This document shows positions 1 through 7,352 of a DNA stretch of 10,508 bases, piece by piece. The notes beneath the pieces are model-generated. The model was not told the origin of the DNA. It searched no databases and was given only the letters and a program-made list of their open reading frames with translations. This DNA is from Acidobacteriota bacterium (GTDB taxonomy: Bacteria; Acidobacteriota; UBA4820; DSQY01). Position 1 is the first letter of the stretch; every line of letters starts with the position of its first letter. The position numbers were made by a program, and so were the translations under genes. The stretch is from the NCBI GenBank assembly GCA_022759065.1, contig JAEMPZ010000087.1:1-10508 (forward strand), given 5' to 3'.

Positions 1-1
1 G

Positions 2-29
2 TGAAGGGTTAAGAGTGAAGCGTTAAGAG
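2..29. repeat. 14-bp tandem direct repeat, two copies
   Basis: Two adjacent copies of TGAAGSGTTAAGAG (2-15 and 16-29) differ at one base (G or C at the sixth position). The tract is purine-rich and is followed by a pyrimidine-rich tract at 41-110, so the two could pair imperfectly as the arms of a large inverted repeat. The left end may continue outside the window. No coding function is seen. Confidence 0.75.
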
Positions 30-43
30 GTTCAATGTACTTC

Positions 44-110
44 TTTACCCTTTACCCTTTACCCTTTACCCTTTACCCCTTTACTTCTTCACCCTTTACC
101 CTCTTTACCA
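44..110. repeat. TTTACCC heptamer repeat tract
   Basis: Five perfect tandem copies of TTTACCC occupy 44-78. Degenerate copies (TTTAC, TTCTTCACCC, TTTACCC, TCTTTACC) continue to about 110. The tract is strongly pyrimidine-rich on the + strand and lies upstream of the operon promoter. It is a simple-sequence repeat, and its copy number could vary by slippage. The unit is not the plant-type telomere unit: its complement is GGGTAAA, not TTTAGGG. No function is assigned. Confidence 0.85.
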
Positions 111-142
111 CCCCAGGCGGATTATCCACCAGAGCGCCCTCT

Positions 143-171
143 TTGCCGCGGCCCAAAATAGGACCTATAAT
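143..171 (+). promoter_or_regulatory. predicted sigma70 promoter of the operon
   Basis: A perfect -10 hexamer TATAAT (166-171) lies 17 bp after a -35-like TTGCCG (143-148, four of six matches to TTGACA). Transcription would start near 178 and give a leader of only about 14 nt, which contains the AGGAGG (181-186) of the gene starting at 192. An 8-bp palindrome GCCGCGGC (145-152) overlaps the -35 and spacer and could be an operator, but that is only a possibility. No other comparable promoter was noticed at the gene junctions I examined, so this one may serve the whole cluster. Confidence 0.6.
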
Positions 172-191
172 CGCAACCGTAGGAGGCGGCT

Positions 192-383
192 ATGCAAAAG
201 AAACCGTTTACCTGGTTGGCGGTGGTGGTGCTTGCTATCGTCTGCATCGCGCACGCGGTTCGCTTCGCGATGGGATTGGCAGTGAACGTTGGTTCGGTCG
301 TAATCCCCCTCTGGATGAGCGGCGTTGCTGCTGTTGTCACGGCCGCGCTCGCCATCATGGTCGCCCGCGAAGCCAGGCCGTGA
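192..383 (+). CDS. small two-helix membrane protein, function unknown
   Basis: This ORF encodes 63 residues with two clear hydrophobic segments, about residues 6-27 and 36-57. They are joined by a short loop with the motif VVIPLWMSG, and the protein ends in a charged tail (REARP). The start is well supported by a textbook Shine-Dalgarno AGGAGG five bases before ATG and by the promoter just upstream. Similar tiny inner-membrane proteins with a conserved PxW turn are common hypothetical proteins in environmental bacteria, but I cannot assign a function. It ends 25 bp before the sugar transferase, so it is probably the first gene of the same transcript. A link to lipid A modification is only positional. 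Confidence 0.65.
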   Translation: MQKKPFTWLAVVVLAIVCIAHAVRFAMGLAVNVGSVVIPLWMSGVAAVVTAALAIMVAREARP

Positions 384-390
384 TATGATA

Positions 391-408
391 GGCGCTTGAG
401 AGGGCGCC
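391..408 (+). promoter_or_regulatory. hairpin presenting the ribosome binding site of the next gene
   Basis: GGCGC (391-395) and GCGCC (404-408) can form a 5-bp GC stem around an 8-nt loop. The loop holds the Shine-Dalgarno GAGAGG (398-403), and the GTG start at 409 follows the stem directly. The geometry is read straight from the sequence. Whether it affects translation of the downstream transferase is inference, and it is too short and lacks a U-tract to be a terminator. Confidence 0.4.
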
Positions 409-1863
409 GTGCTGAAGTCGTACCGCAGGCAGTTTAACATCTGGTGCGTGCTGGCTGATTGCGGTTCAACCTTCCTGGCCTTTTTCTCTGCCTATGGCCT
501 TCGCGTATGGCTTCTTCCAGCACACTTCCCTTCGCTTGGCGAGCGGACGCTCTTCGGGTGGCAGCTCTACCTGCCGGTATTTTTTCTGTGCGCTTTCGCC
601 GCGATAGCCTCTTTCTTCGCGCTTGGGGCCTACCGGCTGCCCCCTGGGAGAAGCTGGGCCGACATCTTGCTGGGCAATGTCAGGGCCATGCTATTGGCGC
701 TGGTGCTGGTATTGGCCTTCGCGGCCGCGCTAAGGCTTATTTACCTGAGCAGGCTCTTTGTCGTGCTGTTCCTCGCCTCCTTTCTGCTGTTTTCCACGGT
801 TGCGAAGATAGTTGTCTCCCGGTGGTTCAGGGCCGCGGCTCGCACGGGGAGATACAGCCGGATGTTGCTTTTGGTGGGAGCGGACGCCCAAGCAAGGCAG
901 ATAGCCGAGGCCTTCCTGCGCAACCAGGAGCTGGGCATTTCCGTGCGCGGGTTTCTTTGCCCGGACAAGGGGGGCGATGAAGCGGACGTGGAGCAGATAG
1001 AAAAACTTGGGCTGCCCCGCCTCGGTTATGCTTCCGACTTGCCTCGCCTGCTTCAACGGGAAGTGATTGACGGCGTTCTGTTCGCCGCCGAATCCAGGGC
1101 CATGGATCGCAAGCTTTTCGAGGAACTGTGCATCATCTGCGAGGATTCAGGGGTGGACGTGCTCCTGCCGGTCAATCCTTTTCCGCACCTCATAGCGAGG
1201 TGTGGGCTCGAAAGGATGGAAGACATCTCGCTTCTCCATTTTACTACAATCTCCCACAATGCCGTTGCTCTTTTCATCAAGCGAGCCCTGGACGCCATAG
1301 GCGCGTTCCTCGGCCTGTTACTGCTTGCTCCGTTTCTTTTGATCGTTGCCGCTCTAGTCAAATTGACCAGCCCGGGCCCCGTATTTTTTACGCAGGAGCG
1401 CGTCGGCCTTAGAGGCCGCCGATTCAAATTGGCCAAGTTCAGGACCATGCAGGCTGACGCGGAGCAAAAGCTCGAAGAATTAAGGGAGATGAACGAGGCC
1501 GACGGCCCTGTCTTCAAGATCAAGAACGATCCGCGCGTCACGCCCCTTGGACGTTTCCTGCGCAGAAGTTCCATTGACGAGCTGCCGCAGCTTTGGAATG
1601 TCCTTAAGGGGGAAATGTCCCTCGTCGGCCCAAGGCCGCCAATTCCGTCTGAAGTAGTGAAATACGAAATCTGGCAGCGGCGCAGGCTCTCAATGCGGCC
1701 GGGCCTCACCTGTTTGTGGCAGGTTTCGGGGCGCAGCGAGCTTGGCTTTGATCAGTGGATGAAGCTGGACCTTCAATACATTGACAATTGGTCCTTAGGG
1801 CTCGACCTGTTGATCCTCTTGAAAACGATCCCGGCGGTCTTGACCGGAAAGGGAGCGGCCTGA
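409..1863 (+). CDS. undecaprenyl-phosphate sugar phosphotransferase (WcaJ/WbaP-type)
   Basis: This 484-residue protein is a large monotopic phosphoglycosyl transferase. The family moves a sugar-1-phosphate from a UDP-sugar to undecaprenyl phosphate at the inner membrane, the first step of exopolysaccharide or O-antigen assembly. Four N-terminal membrane segments (about 12-34, 51-73, 91-112, 114-135) are followed by a nucleotide-binding-like region with LLLVGAD at 153-159. The C-terminal catalytic domain has its membrane helix at about 299-320, KFRTM at 343-347, the D390-E391 catalytic dyad in DELPQLWNVLKG, MSLVGPRP just after it, and GLTCLWQVSGR at 432-442. Length and domain order are normal for the family. 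The start is GTG with GAGAGG six bases upstream. It ends one base before the first ArnT-like gene. The sugar (glucose, galactose or other) cannot be read from the sequence. This enzyme is not part of the classical Ara4N pathway. Confidence 0.9.
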   Translation: MLKSYRRQFNIWCVLADCGSTFLAFFSAYGLRVWLLPAHFPSLGERTLFGWQLYLPVFFLCAFAAIASFFALGAYRLPPGRSWADILLGNVRAMLLALVLVLAFAAALRLIYLSRLFVVLFLASFLLFSTVAKIVVSRWFRAAARTGRYSRMLLLVGADAQARQIAEAFLRNQELGISVRGFLCPDKGGDEADVEQIEKLGLPRLGYASDLPRLLQREVIDGVLFAAESRAMDRKLFEELCIICEDSGVDVLLPVNPFPHLIARCGLERMEDISLLHFTTISHNAVALFIKRALDAIGAFLGLLLLAPFLLIVAALVKLTSPGPVFFTQERVGLRGRRFKLAKFRTMQADAEQKLEELREMNEADGPVFKIKNDPRVTPLGRFLRRSSIDELPQLWNVLKGEMSLVGPRPPIPSEVVKYEIWQRRRLSMRPGLTCLWQVSGRSELGFDQWMKLDLQYIDNWSLGLDLLILLKTIPAVLTGKGAA

Positions 1864-1864
1864 C

Positions 1865-3586
1865 GTGTGGCGAGGCTGGTCGAGGGTTGCCGAGAGTTTC
1901 GGAGCGAATCCGCTTGCCTGGCTGGCGGCTGGAATCATCCTTCTGCTCTATTTCGGGGGGCTCGCATCGGTTCCCCTGTTTGAACCGGATGAGGGCCGCT
2001 ATACCGAAATCCCCCGCGAGATGCTAGAGGGCGGCGATTGGGTCCTGCCTCACCTCGACGGCGTTCTCTACTTCGAGAAACCTCCGCTGAATTACTGGCT
2101 GACCGCCGGGTCCATCAAGGCGTTCGGGCTCGGCCCGTTTGCGACAAGGTTCCCAAACGCAATCATCGCGCTTTTAGGCGTATGGCTTGCCTGGGCTCTT
2201 GGAAAGAAAATGGGCGGGGCGAAAACGGGGTGGTTGTCGGCGCTGATCCTGGCGGTTTCCCCTTTATACCTTGCGATGGCCCACATCGCGACGCTGGACA
2301 TGAGCGTGGGCTTTTTCGTCGCGGTGGCGCTCGCATGTTTTTGGTTCGCACAGGGCGAAAATCAATACGGCGGCTGGCGCGGAAAGGCTCCCTGGTGGGG
2401 GCTCTTCGCCTCTGCCGCCCTGGCCGTGCTATCCAAAGGGCTGATCGGCCTTCTGTTGCCAGGCGCGGTAATCGGGCTCTACATCCTCATAACATGGCGC
2501 TGGGACTTGCTGAAAAGGGTGCCGTGGTTCAGCGGCATTGCATTGTTTCTCGCCATCGCGGCGCCGTGGCACCTTTTCGCTGCAATGCGAAATGACCACT
2601 TCATAGACATCTACATCATAAGGGAACATTTTCTAAGATACCTCACCCCAGTTTCGGACAGGCAGGAGCCGTGGTGGTTTTTTATTCCCGTCATCTTAGT
2701 CGGATTGCTGCCATGGAGCGGGCTCCTGCCCGAGGCCGCGCTGGCGCTGCGCCGCCCGATGGCGGATTTGCGCAAAAAGCGGAGCCATTGGCTTTTTCTC
2801 GTCCTTTGGGCCGGGTTCATTTTTCTATTCTTTTCGGCTTCGAGCTCAAAACTCATCCCCTACATGATGCCGGCAATGTGGCCGCTGGCGGTCCTTTTGG
2901 CCCTCGCAATAACGCCTCTTTGGGATAGCGGGAGAGCCGCGCCGGGAATGGCGCTGAAGACAGGCGCCGCCATTGCGGCGATAATATGGGTAGTCGCCGG
3001 CGCGGCCTTTGTATGGGCAGGCCTTGGACGGGTTCCGTCGCTCGCCGGCTGGGACTATCCACTCTATTGGCTTGTGCTTATAGGCTCGCTTCTTTCGCTC
3101 GTTGGCGCGGTGGCCGCCGCCGCGTGGCTCCTTGGAGAAGCGAGGGCCGGAGTGGCGCTCTTTTTTCTTTCCGCGGCGCTCTTCTTCGGCGCGCTTTGGG
3201 TGGCGGCCCCGCGGGTCCAAACGGGGCGAAACGTCCAGGGCATAGCGCAATACCTTCTTGCCAACATGAAGCCGGGAGATTCGCTCTATAGCTACCGGTA
3301 TTATCCTCAGACGCTTCCAGTATATCTTCAACGGGAAATAGGAGTCGTCGCATTTCAGGGCGAATTGGCCTTCGGCATATCACAGCTTCCCGAGAGCGAG
3401 CGCCACGAGCGCTTTCCCAGCGGCGCTGAATTCAAGCCGCGATGGGATTCCGGCGAAAGAATCTATCTGGTGACGGACCGGGAATCGCTCCCCGTTATGG
3501 AACGGGAGGGGCTGGGCCACTACACCATAATCTCCCAACGCGGCATCGTCGTTCTTCTTACCAACAGGCCGTTGGAAAATGGCTGA
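1865..3586 (+). CDS. arnT: ArnT-like lipid A aminoarabinose transferase, GT83/PMT family (first copy)
   Basis: A 573-residue polytopic inner-membrane glycosyltransferase, close in length to E. coli ArnT (about 550). The family moves a sugar from undecaprenyl phosphate to lipid A on the periplasmic side. After the first membrane helix comes EPDEGRYTEIPREM (40-53), with the catalytic-type acid D42/E43, then FEKPPLNYW (70-78), whose K72 matches the phosphate-contacting lysine of ArnT. D145 (TLDMS) and H255 in REHFLRYLT (253-261) fit other conserved periplasmic-loop positions. Many hydrophobic segments follow, and a soluble periplasmic domain occupies about 455-573. The GTG start lies one base after the preceding stop, with GGAAAGGGA upstream. 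The end overlaps the second copy by eight bases. The arn neighbours support Ara4N as donor sugar, but which of the two copies serves lipid A is not decided by sequence alone. Confidence 0.85.
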   Translation: MWRGWSRVAESFGANPLAWLAAGIILLLYFGGLASVPLFEPDEGRYTEIPREMLEGGDWVLPHLDGVLYFEKPPLNYWLTAGSIKAFGLGPFATRFPNAIIALLGVWLAWALGKKMGGAKTGWLSALILAVSPLYLAMAHIATLDMSVGFFVAVALACFWFAQGENQYGGWRGKAPWWGLFASAALAVLSKGLIGLLLPGAVIGLYILITWRWDLLKRVPWFSGIALFLAIAAPWHLFAAMRNDHFIDIYIIREHFLRYLTPVSDRQEPWWFFIPVILVGLLPWSGLLPEAALALRRPMADLRKKRSHWLFLVLWAGFIFLFFSASSSKLIPYMMPAMWPLAVLLALAITPLWDSGRAAPGMALKTGAAIAAIIWVVAGAAFVWAGLGRVPSLAGWDYPLYWLVLIGSLLSLVGAVAAAAWLLGEARAGVALFFLSAALFFGALWVAAPRVQTGRNVQGIAQYLLANMKPGDSLYSYRYYPQTLPVYLQREIGVVAFQGELAFGISQLPESERHERFPSGAEFKPRWDSGERIYLVTDRESLPVMEREGLGHYTIISQRGIVVLLTNRPLENG

Positions 3587-5201
3587 CCGGCGCGGAAGAA
3601 TCATGGCGGCGGCGTTCTGGCTTGGCCTGTTGTCCTTGTGCATGATTGGCCTTTCGAGGGATCTGTGGACGCCGGACGAGCCCCGCGAGGCCGAGATGGC
3701 GAGGGAAATGGTCCTCGCTCCCGGCGTCATTCCGACGCTCGCGGGTCACCCCTTCTACGAAAAGCCTCCGCTCTATTATTGGACCGTAGCCTCCGCCTAC
3801 CTCCTAACGGGCGGCGCCAGCGCATGGGGCGCCAGGCTGGTCAGCGGCATTGCCGGCTTTCTTACCCTGCTTGTCGTCTTTGTTTGGGGCAAAAGGGCCC
3901 ATTCCAAGGAACTTGGCATAGCCGCAGCCGTGCTTCTGGCGCTCTCTTCCCAATTCACGGTTTCAATTCACTGGATAATAATGGACCCATTACTGATGTT
4001 GCTCATTTCGCTGGCATCATGGGCCGGGTACGAGCTTGCCTGCAAAAAGGGCGGGAAGGCGTTTCTTTTTCTTTTTTACGGCGCGATGGCGATGGCTATG
4101 TGGACGAAGGGCTTTATAGGGCCGCTCTGCCTGGCCTTCGGCCTTTGCCTGCACTGGCTTTTGGAACGCCGGAGCCGTCCCTGGAAGCCGTTCCATCCAT
4201 TCTTGGGATCCTTGTTCATGGCGCTTTGCTTTCTTTCGGTGGGCGCCGCCTTCTATGCCGCCGGCGGAAAGGAAGCTCTTTACCAGTGGGGGTGGGTCAA
4301 CCACGTGGAGCGCTTTCTGAATCCTCAGACCACGGGCCACACGCAGCCATTCTGGTACTACGCCGTGGCCATCATAGCGGCTTGCCTTCCATGGCTCGTT
4401 CCGCTCGCTTCTCTTTTTTCTCCGGGGTTCTGGAAGTTGGGCGAAAACAAAGGCTTGAAGCTCTATTGCATCTCGCTCGTGGCCGGGGGCTTCTTGTTGC
4501 TCAGCGCTTCGGCGACGAAACGCGAGACCTACTTGTTGCCTATTCTGCCGCCTCTTTTTATCTTGCTGGGCCTTTGTTTGATTGGCCTGCAGCGGAAGGC
4601 GAGCGCCGGCTCCCTTCTGGCAAAGGGCGTCCTAAGGGGGCAAGTGATCCTGGTGGGAGCGTGGGGCGTTGCCCTTCCGGCCGCTGAAATCTTTTATTTC
4701 AAGCGCGTCTCGCTTTTGGGGGCCGGCTTGGCGGCCGCGTCGGTCCTTTCCGCCATTCTTGCGTGGATCGGGCTGGCAAGAGGACGCTTTTCGTTGGACC
4801 GGAATCCGGCTCAAATGGCCCCGGCAGTCTCCGCGGTGCTTGCAATGTTTCTGATCGCCGTCCCAGCGCTCGCTCCCAAAAAGGACATGTCCTTGTTCAT
4901 CTCCGAAATCGGCTCGCGCATTCCGGCGGGCACCCAGGTTGCCGTGCTTGGCGCCGACGAGACTCTCTGTGGTATCATTCCATTTGTCACGGGGCGCGGC
5001 GTAGCCGTCATTTCAGAAACGCCGCATGGTTCATCGGAAGGTCCCTTTTGGCTGGTATGGCAGGGGCAGGATGAAGCGACCCGCGCCGGCCTCGAATCGT
5101 CGGGATACGTTCTTGTCACGAAGCGCACCTTCGGCTCGGCGAGGACGGTTTCGCTCTGGCGCCGCGTCGCGGGCGGCGCGCGTGGCGAGGAAAGGAATTA
5201 G
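3579..5201 (+). CDS. ArnT-like glycosyltransferase, GT83/PMT family (second copy)
   Basis: A second, clearly divergent ArnT-type enzyme of 540 residues. It has the family landmarks TPDEPREAEMAREM (31-44) and FYEKPPLYYW (59-68, with K62), D136 in IIMDPLL, and H242 in WVNHVERFL (239-247). About a dozen hydrophobic segments are followed by a short C-terminal periplasmic domain that is smaller than in the first copy. Outside the motifs the two copies differ widely, so this is an old duplication or independent recruitment. The chosen ATG overlaps the end of the first copy (ATGGCTGA). ATG 3603 with GGAAGA upstream is an alternative start and would remove eight residues. The enzyme probably transfers Ara4N or another polyprenyl-linked sugar in the periplasm. 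A different acceptor or donor from the first copy is plausible but unproven. Confidence 0.8.
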   Translation: MADRRGRIMAAAFWLGLLSLCMIGLSRDLWTPDEPREAEMAREMVLAPGVIPTLAGHPFYEKPPLYYWTVASAYLLTGGASAWGARLVSGIAGFLTLLVVFVWGKRAHSKELGIAAAVLLALSSQFTVSIHWIIMDPLLMLLISLASWAGYELACKKGGKAFLFLFYGAMAMAMWTKGFIGPLCLAFGLCLHWLLERRSRPWKPFHPFLGSLFMALCFLSVGAAFYAAGGKEALYQWGWVNHVERFLNPQTTGHTQPFWYYAVAIIAACLPWLVPLASLFSPGFWKLGENKGLKLYCISLVAGGFLLLSASATKRETYLLPILPPLFILLGLCLIGLQRKASAGSLLAKGVLRGQVILVGAWGVALPAAEIFYFKRVSLLGAGLAAASVLSAILAWIGLARGRFSLDRNPAQMAPAVSAVLAMFLIAVPALAPKKDMSLFISEIGSRIPAGTQVAVLGADETLCGIIPFVTGRGVAVISETPHGSSEGPFWLVWQGQDEATRAGLESSGYVLVTKRTFGSARTVSLWRRVAGGARGEERN

Positions 5202-5206
5202 CCATC

Positions 5207-6385
5207 ATGACGGAATCTTTTGTGAAGCGCGACAGCTTTCTGCCCTTCTCAAAGCCGACGATACGGCAGATTGAGATTGACGAAGTCGTAGATTCGCTTC
5301 GCTCCGGGTGGATAACGACGGGGCCGAAGGCCGATAGATTCGAGAAGGATTTCGCCAGCTACACGGGCTTCCCCATCGCGCTCGCGCTATCTTCCGCTAC
5401 GGCCGGACTGCACATAGGCCTTCTGGCGCTCGGCTTGCGGCCCGGCGGCGAAGTGATCACCACTTCAATGACGTGGGCCTCCACCGTCAACATGATAGAA
5501 GCCGTCGGCGGCACGCCGGTTTTCGTGGACATTCATCCCGAAACCTGCCAGATTGACGAGCGGCAGATCGAAGCCGCCATAACGCCCAAAACCGCCGGGA
5601 TAATGCCCGTTCACTACGCCGGGGCGCCCTCCGACATGGACCCGATCCTTGAAGTGGCGCGCAAACACGGCTTATGGGTTTTCGAGGACGCCGCCCACGG
5701 CGTCGGCACGCTCTACAAGGGCCGCCACGTCGGCGGTTTCGGCAGGCTGGGGGTCTTTTCTTTTCATCCGATCAAGAACATGACAACCGCGGAAGGCGGC
5801 ATCCTCACGCTTCGCGACGAGGAGCTCGCCAGAAAGCTTCGCGCGCTGAGATTTCACGGCCTGGAAAAGTCGGCATGGAACCGCTACGCCGAGGGAGGTT
5901 CCCCGCAGGTTGAAGTGATGATGCCAGGCTTCAAGTACAACTTCATGGACATTCAGGCGGCCATCGGGATTCACCAGCTCGCCTCGGTCGGCGATTTCAA
6001 CGCAAAGCGGCGCTACCTGGCCTCGCTTTATGACAAGGCCCTTTCGGACATTCCAGAGATCATGAAGCCCGAAGCGCCAAAGTACGACCATTTCCACACG
6101 TGGCATCTTTACGTGGTCAAGCTGCTCGATTCGGCGCGCATGTCGCGCGACACGTTCATCGCCGAGCTTCGCGCACGCAACGTCGGCACCGGGATTCACT
6201 TCAGGGCCGTCCATACACAACCATACTACGCTCAAAAATACCCTCAGTGGATTGGCAAGCTCCCACGCTCCGAATGGGTCAGCGAAAGGCTTTTTTCTTT
6301 GCCGCTGTTTCCCATGATGACCGAGGAGGACGTCCTCTACGTGGCAATGGCAATCAAGGACGTCCTTTCGCACGCAAGAGGATAA
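5207..6385 (+). CDS. arnB: UDP-4-amino-4-deoxy-L-arabinose aminotransferase ArnB
   Basis: A 392-residue PLP-dependent aminotransferase of the DegT/DnrJ/EryC1 family. It makes UDP-Ara4N from UDP-Ara4O with glutamate as amino donor, in the cytoplasm. It resembles enteric ArnB throughout: FLPFSKP near the N terminus, SGWITTGPK, SSATAGLHIGLLALG, PVHYAGAPSDMD, EDAAHGVGTLYKGRH with D161 for the PLP ring nitrogen, FHPIKN with the Schiff-base lysine K190 (K188 in Salmonella ArnB), and FRAVHTQPYY and SLPLFPMMT near the end. Length is normal, with about seven extra residues at the N terminus. GAGGAAAGGA (5187-5196) precedes the ATG. The gene starts five bases after the second ArnT-like gene and is followed four bases later by arnC, the same B-C order as in enteric bacteria. 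Confidence 0.96.
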   Translation: MTESFVKRDSFLPFSKPTIRQIEIDEVVDSLRSGWITTGPKADRFEKDFASYTGFPIALALSSATAGLHIGLLALGLRPGGEVITTSMTWASTVNMIEAVGGTPVFVDIHPETCQIDERQIEAAITPKTAGIMPVHYAGAPSDMDPILEVARKHGLWVFEDAAHGVGTLYKGRHVGGFGRLGVFSFHPIKNMTTAEGGILTLRDEELARKLRALRFHGLEKSAWNRYAEGGSPQVEVMMPGFKYNFMDIQAAIGIHQLASVGDFNAKRRYLASLYDKALSDIPEIMKPEAPKYDHFHTWHLYVVKLLDSARMSRDTFIAELRARNVGTGIHFRAVHTQPYYAQKYPQWIGKLPRSEWVSERLFSLPLFPMMTEEDVLYVAMAIKDVLSHARG

Positions 6386-6389
6386 AGCC

Positions 6390-7352
6390 GTGTCGCAGAA
6401 TCTTCCGTACGTCTCTATCGTGATTCCCGTCTTCAACGAGGAAGAGAACATCCAGGAGCTTCTGGAGCGCGTCACCAAGGCCGCCTCCGCTCTCGGCAAG
6501 CCGTATGAGGTCATCACGATCAACGACGGGAGCGGCGACGGTTCCCTTGCGATGCTAAGGGACGCCGCGCTTCGCGACCCAAGGCTTATGGTCATTGACT
6601 TCAACCGCAACTACGGGCAGCACGCCGCCGTCTTCGCCGGTTTTGAAGCGGCTAGGGGCGAAATAATCGTGACACTGGACGCCGACCTTCAGAACCCTCC
6701 GGAGGAGATCGGCAAGCTTGTTTCCACGATGGAAAAGGGTTACGACGTCGTGGGTTCGGTGCGCCAGAAGCGCAAGGACCCGCTGTTCCGCAAGATCGCG
6801 TCGAAGATCATAAACAAAGTGACATCCTCCGTGACGGGCGTGAAGCTGTCCGACTACGGTTGCATGCTGAGGGCCTACAGGCGAAACGTCGTCAAGACGC
6901 TCTGCTCTTCAAAGGAGATTTCCACTTTCATTCCAGTGCTTGCTGACATGTTTGCGGGAAGGGTGACCGAAGTTCCAGTGGCGCACGCCGAAAGGGCGCG
7001 CGGGGAAAGCAAATACAGCCTATGGAAGCTGGTCAAGCTTCAGTTCGACCTCATCACGAGCTTTTCTCTGTTGCCGCTGCGCGCCACCATGGTGATCGGC
7101 TTTACCACTTCGCTCCTGGCAATGGCGGCCGCGGCCGTGTTGATCGCGGGGCGCCTCCTGTTCGGCGCGGCATGGGCCGTCAGCGGCATATTCACGCTAT
7201 TTTCGGCGGTCTTCTTTTTCATGGGCGTCATACTCTTCGGCCTCGGCCTGCTTGGCGAATACACCGGCCGCATCTACCAGGAGGTGCGGCGGCGCCCGCG
7301 GTACGTCATCAGGCAGGTCATACGAAACGGCGAAGCGGAGGATGCCAGGTGA
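6390..7352 (+). CDS. arnC: undecaprenyl-phosphate Ara4FN transferase ArnC
   Basis: A 320-residue GT2 glycosyltransferase (E. coli ArnC is about 322). It transfers Ara4FN from UDP to undecaprenyl phosphate on the cytoplasmic face of the inner membrane. VSIVIPVFNEEENI is at the N terminus, followed by NDGSGDGS (45-52), FNRNYGQHAAV, the metal-binding D97-A-D99 in TLDADLQNPPEEI, SDYGCMLRAYRR (154-165) and ERARGESKYSLWKL (201-214). Two C-terminal membrane helices (about 233-256 and 265-288) are followed by YTGRIYQEVRRRPRY. Identity with ArnC is strong along the whole length, which separates it from dolichol-phosphate mannose synthase-like relatives. The start is GTG with AAGAGGA (6376-6382) upstream. 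The stop overlaps the next gene as GTGA (7349-7352). Confidence 0.95.
   Translation: MSQNLPYVSIVIPVFNEEENIQELLERVTKAASALGKPYEVITINDGSGDGSLAMLRDAALRDPRLMVIDFNRNYGQHAAVFAGFEAARGEIIVTLDADLQNPPEEIGKLVSTMEKGYDVVGSVRQKRKDPLFRKIASKIINKVTSSVTGVKLSDYGCMLRAYRRNVVKTLCSSKEISTFIPVLADMFAGRVTEVPVAHAERARGESKYSLWKLVKLQFDLITSFSLLPLRATMVIGFTTSLLAMAAAAVLIAGRLLFGAAWAVSGIFTLFSAVFFFMGVILFGLGLLGEYTGRIYQEVRRRPRYVIRQVIRNGEAEDAR

Noticed and set aside
44..78. Telomere-like repeat
   Set aside because: The heptamer resembles CCCTAAA-type telomeres only superficially. The unit is CCCTTTA, it is short and next to a bacterial operon, and nothing else suggests a linear end.
1..110. CRISPR array
   Set aside because: The units are 7-14 bp, directly tandem and without spacers of uniform length. 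No cas gene is nearby.
35..388. 117-residue open frame on the + strand across the repeats
   Set aside because: Its first part is a repetitive FTLYP-type translation of the heptamer tract, and the rest is an out-of-frame reading of the small membrane protein gene, which has a much better start.
1053..1709. 218-residue - strand open frame
   Set aside because: It is antisense to the catalytic domain of the sugar phosphotransferase and reads as a serine/arginine-rich shadow without a fold signature.
5672..6610. 312-residue open frame on the - strand
   Set aside because: It lies antisense across arnB and the start of arnC, both with full-length family matches. It looks like a GC-rich shadow frame with no recognisable domain.
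7022..7348. Upstream 109-codon extension of the formyltransferase frame
   Set aside because: It lies entirely inside arnC in another frame. Homology to ArnA, the GGAGG site and the GTGA overlap all point to 7349.
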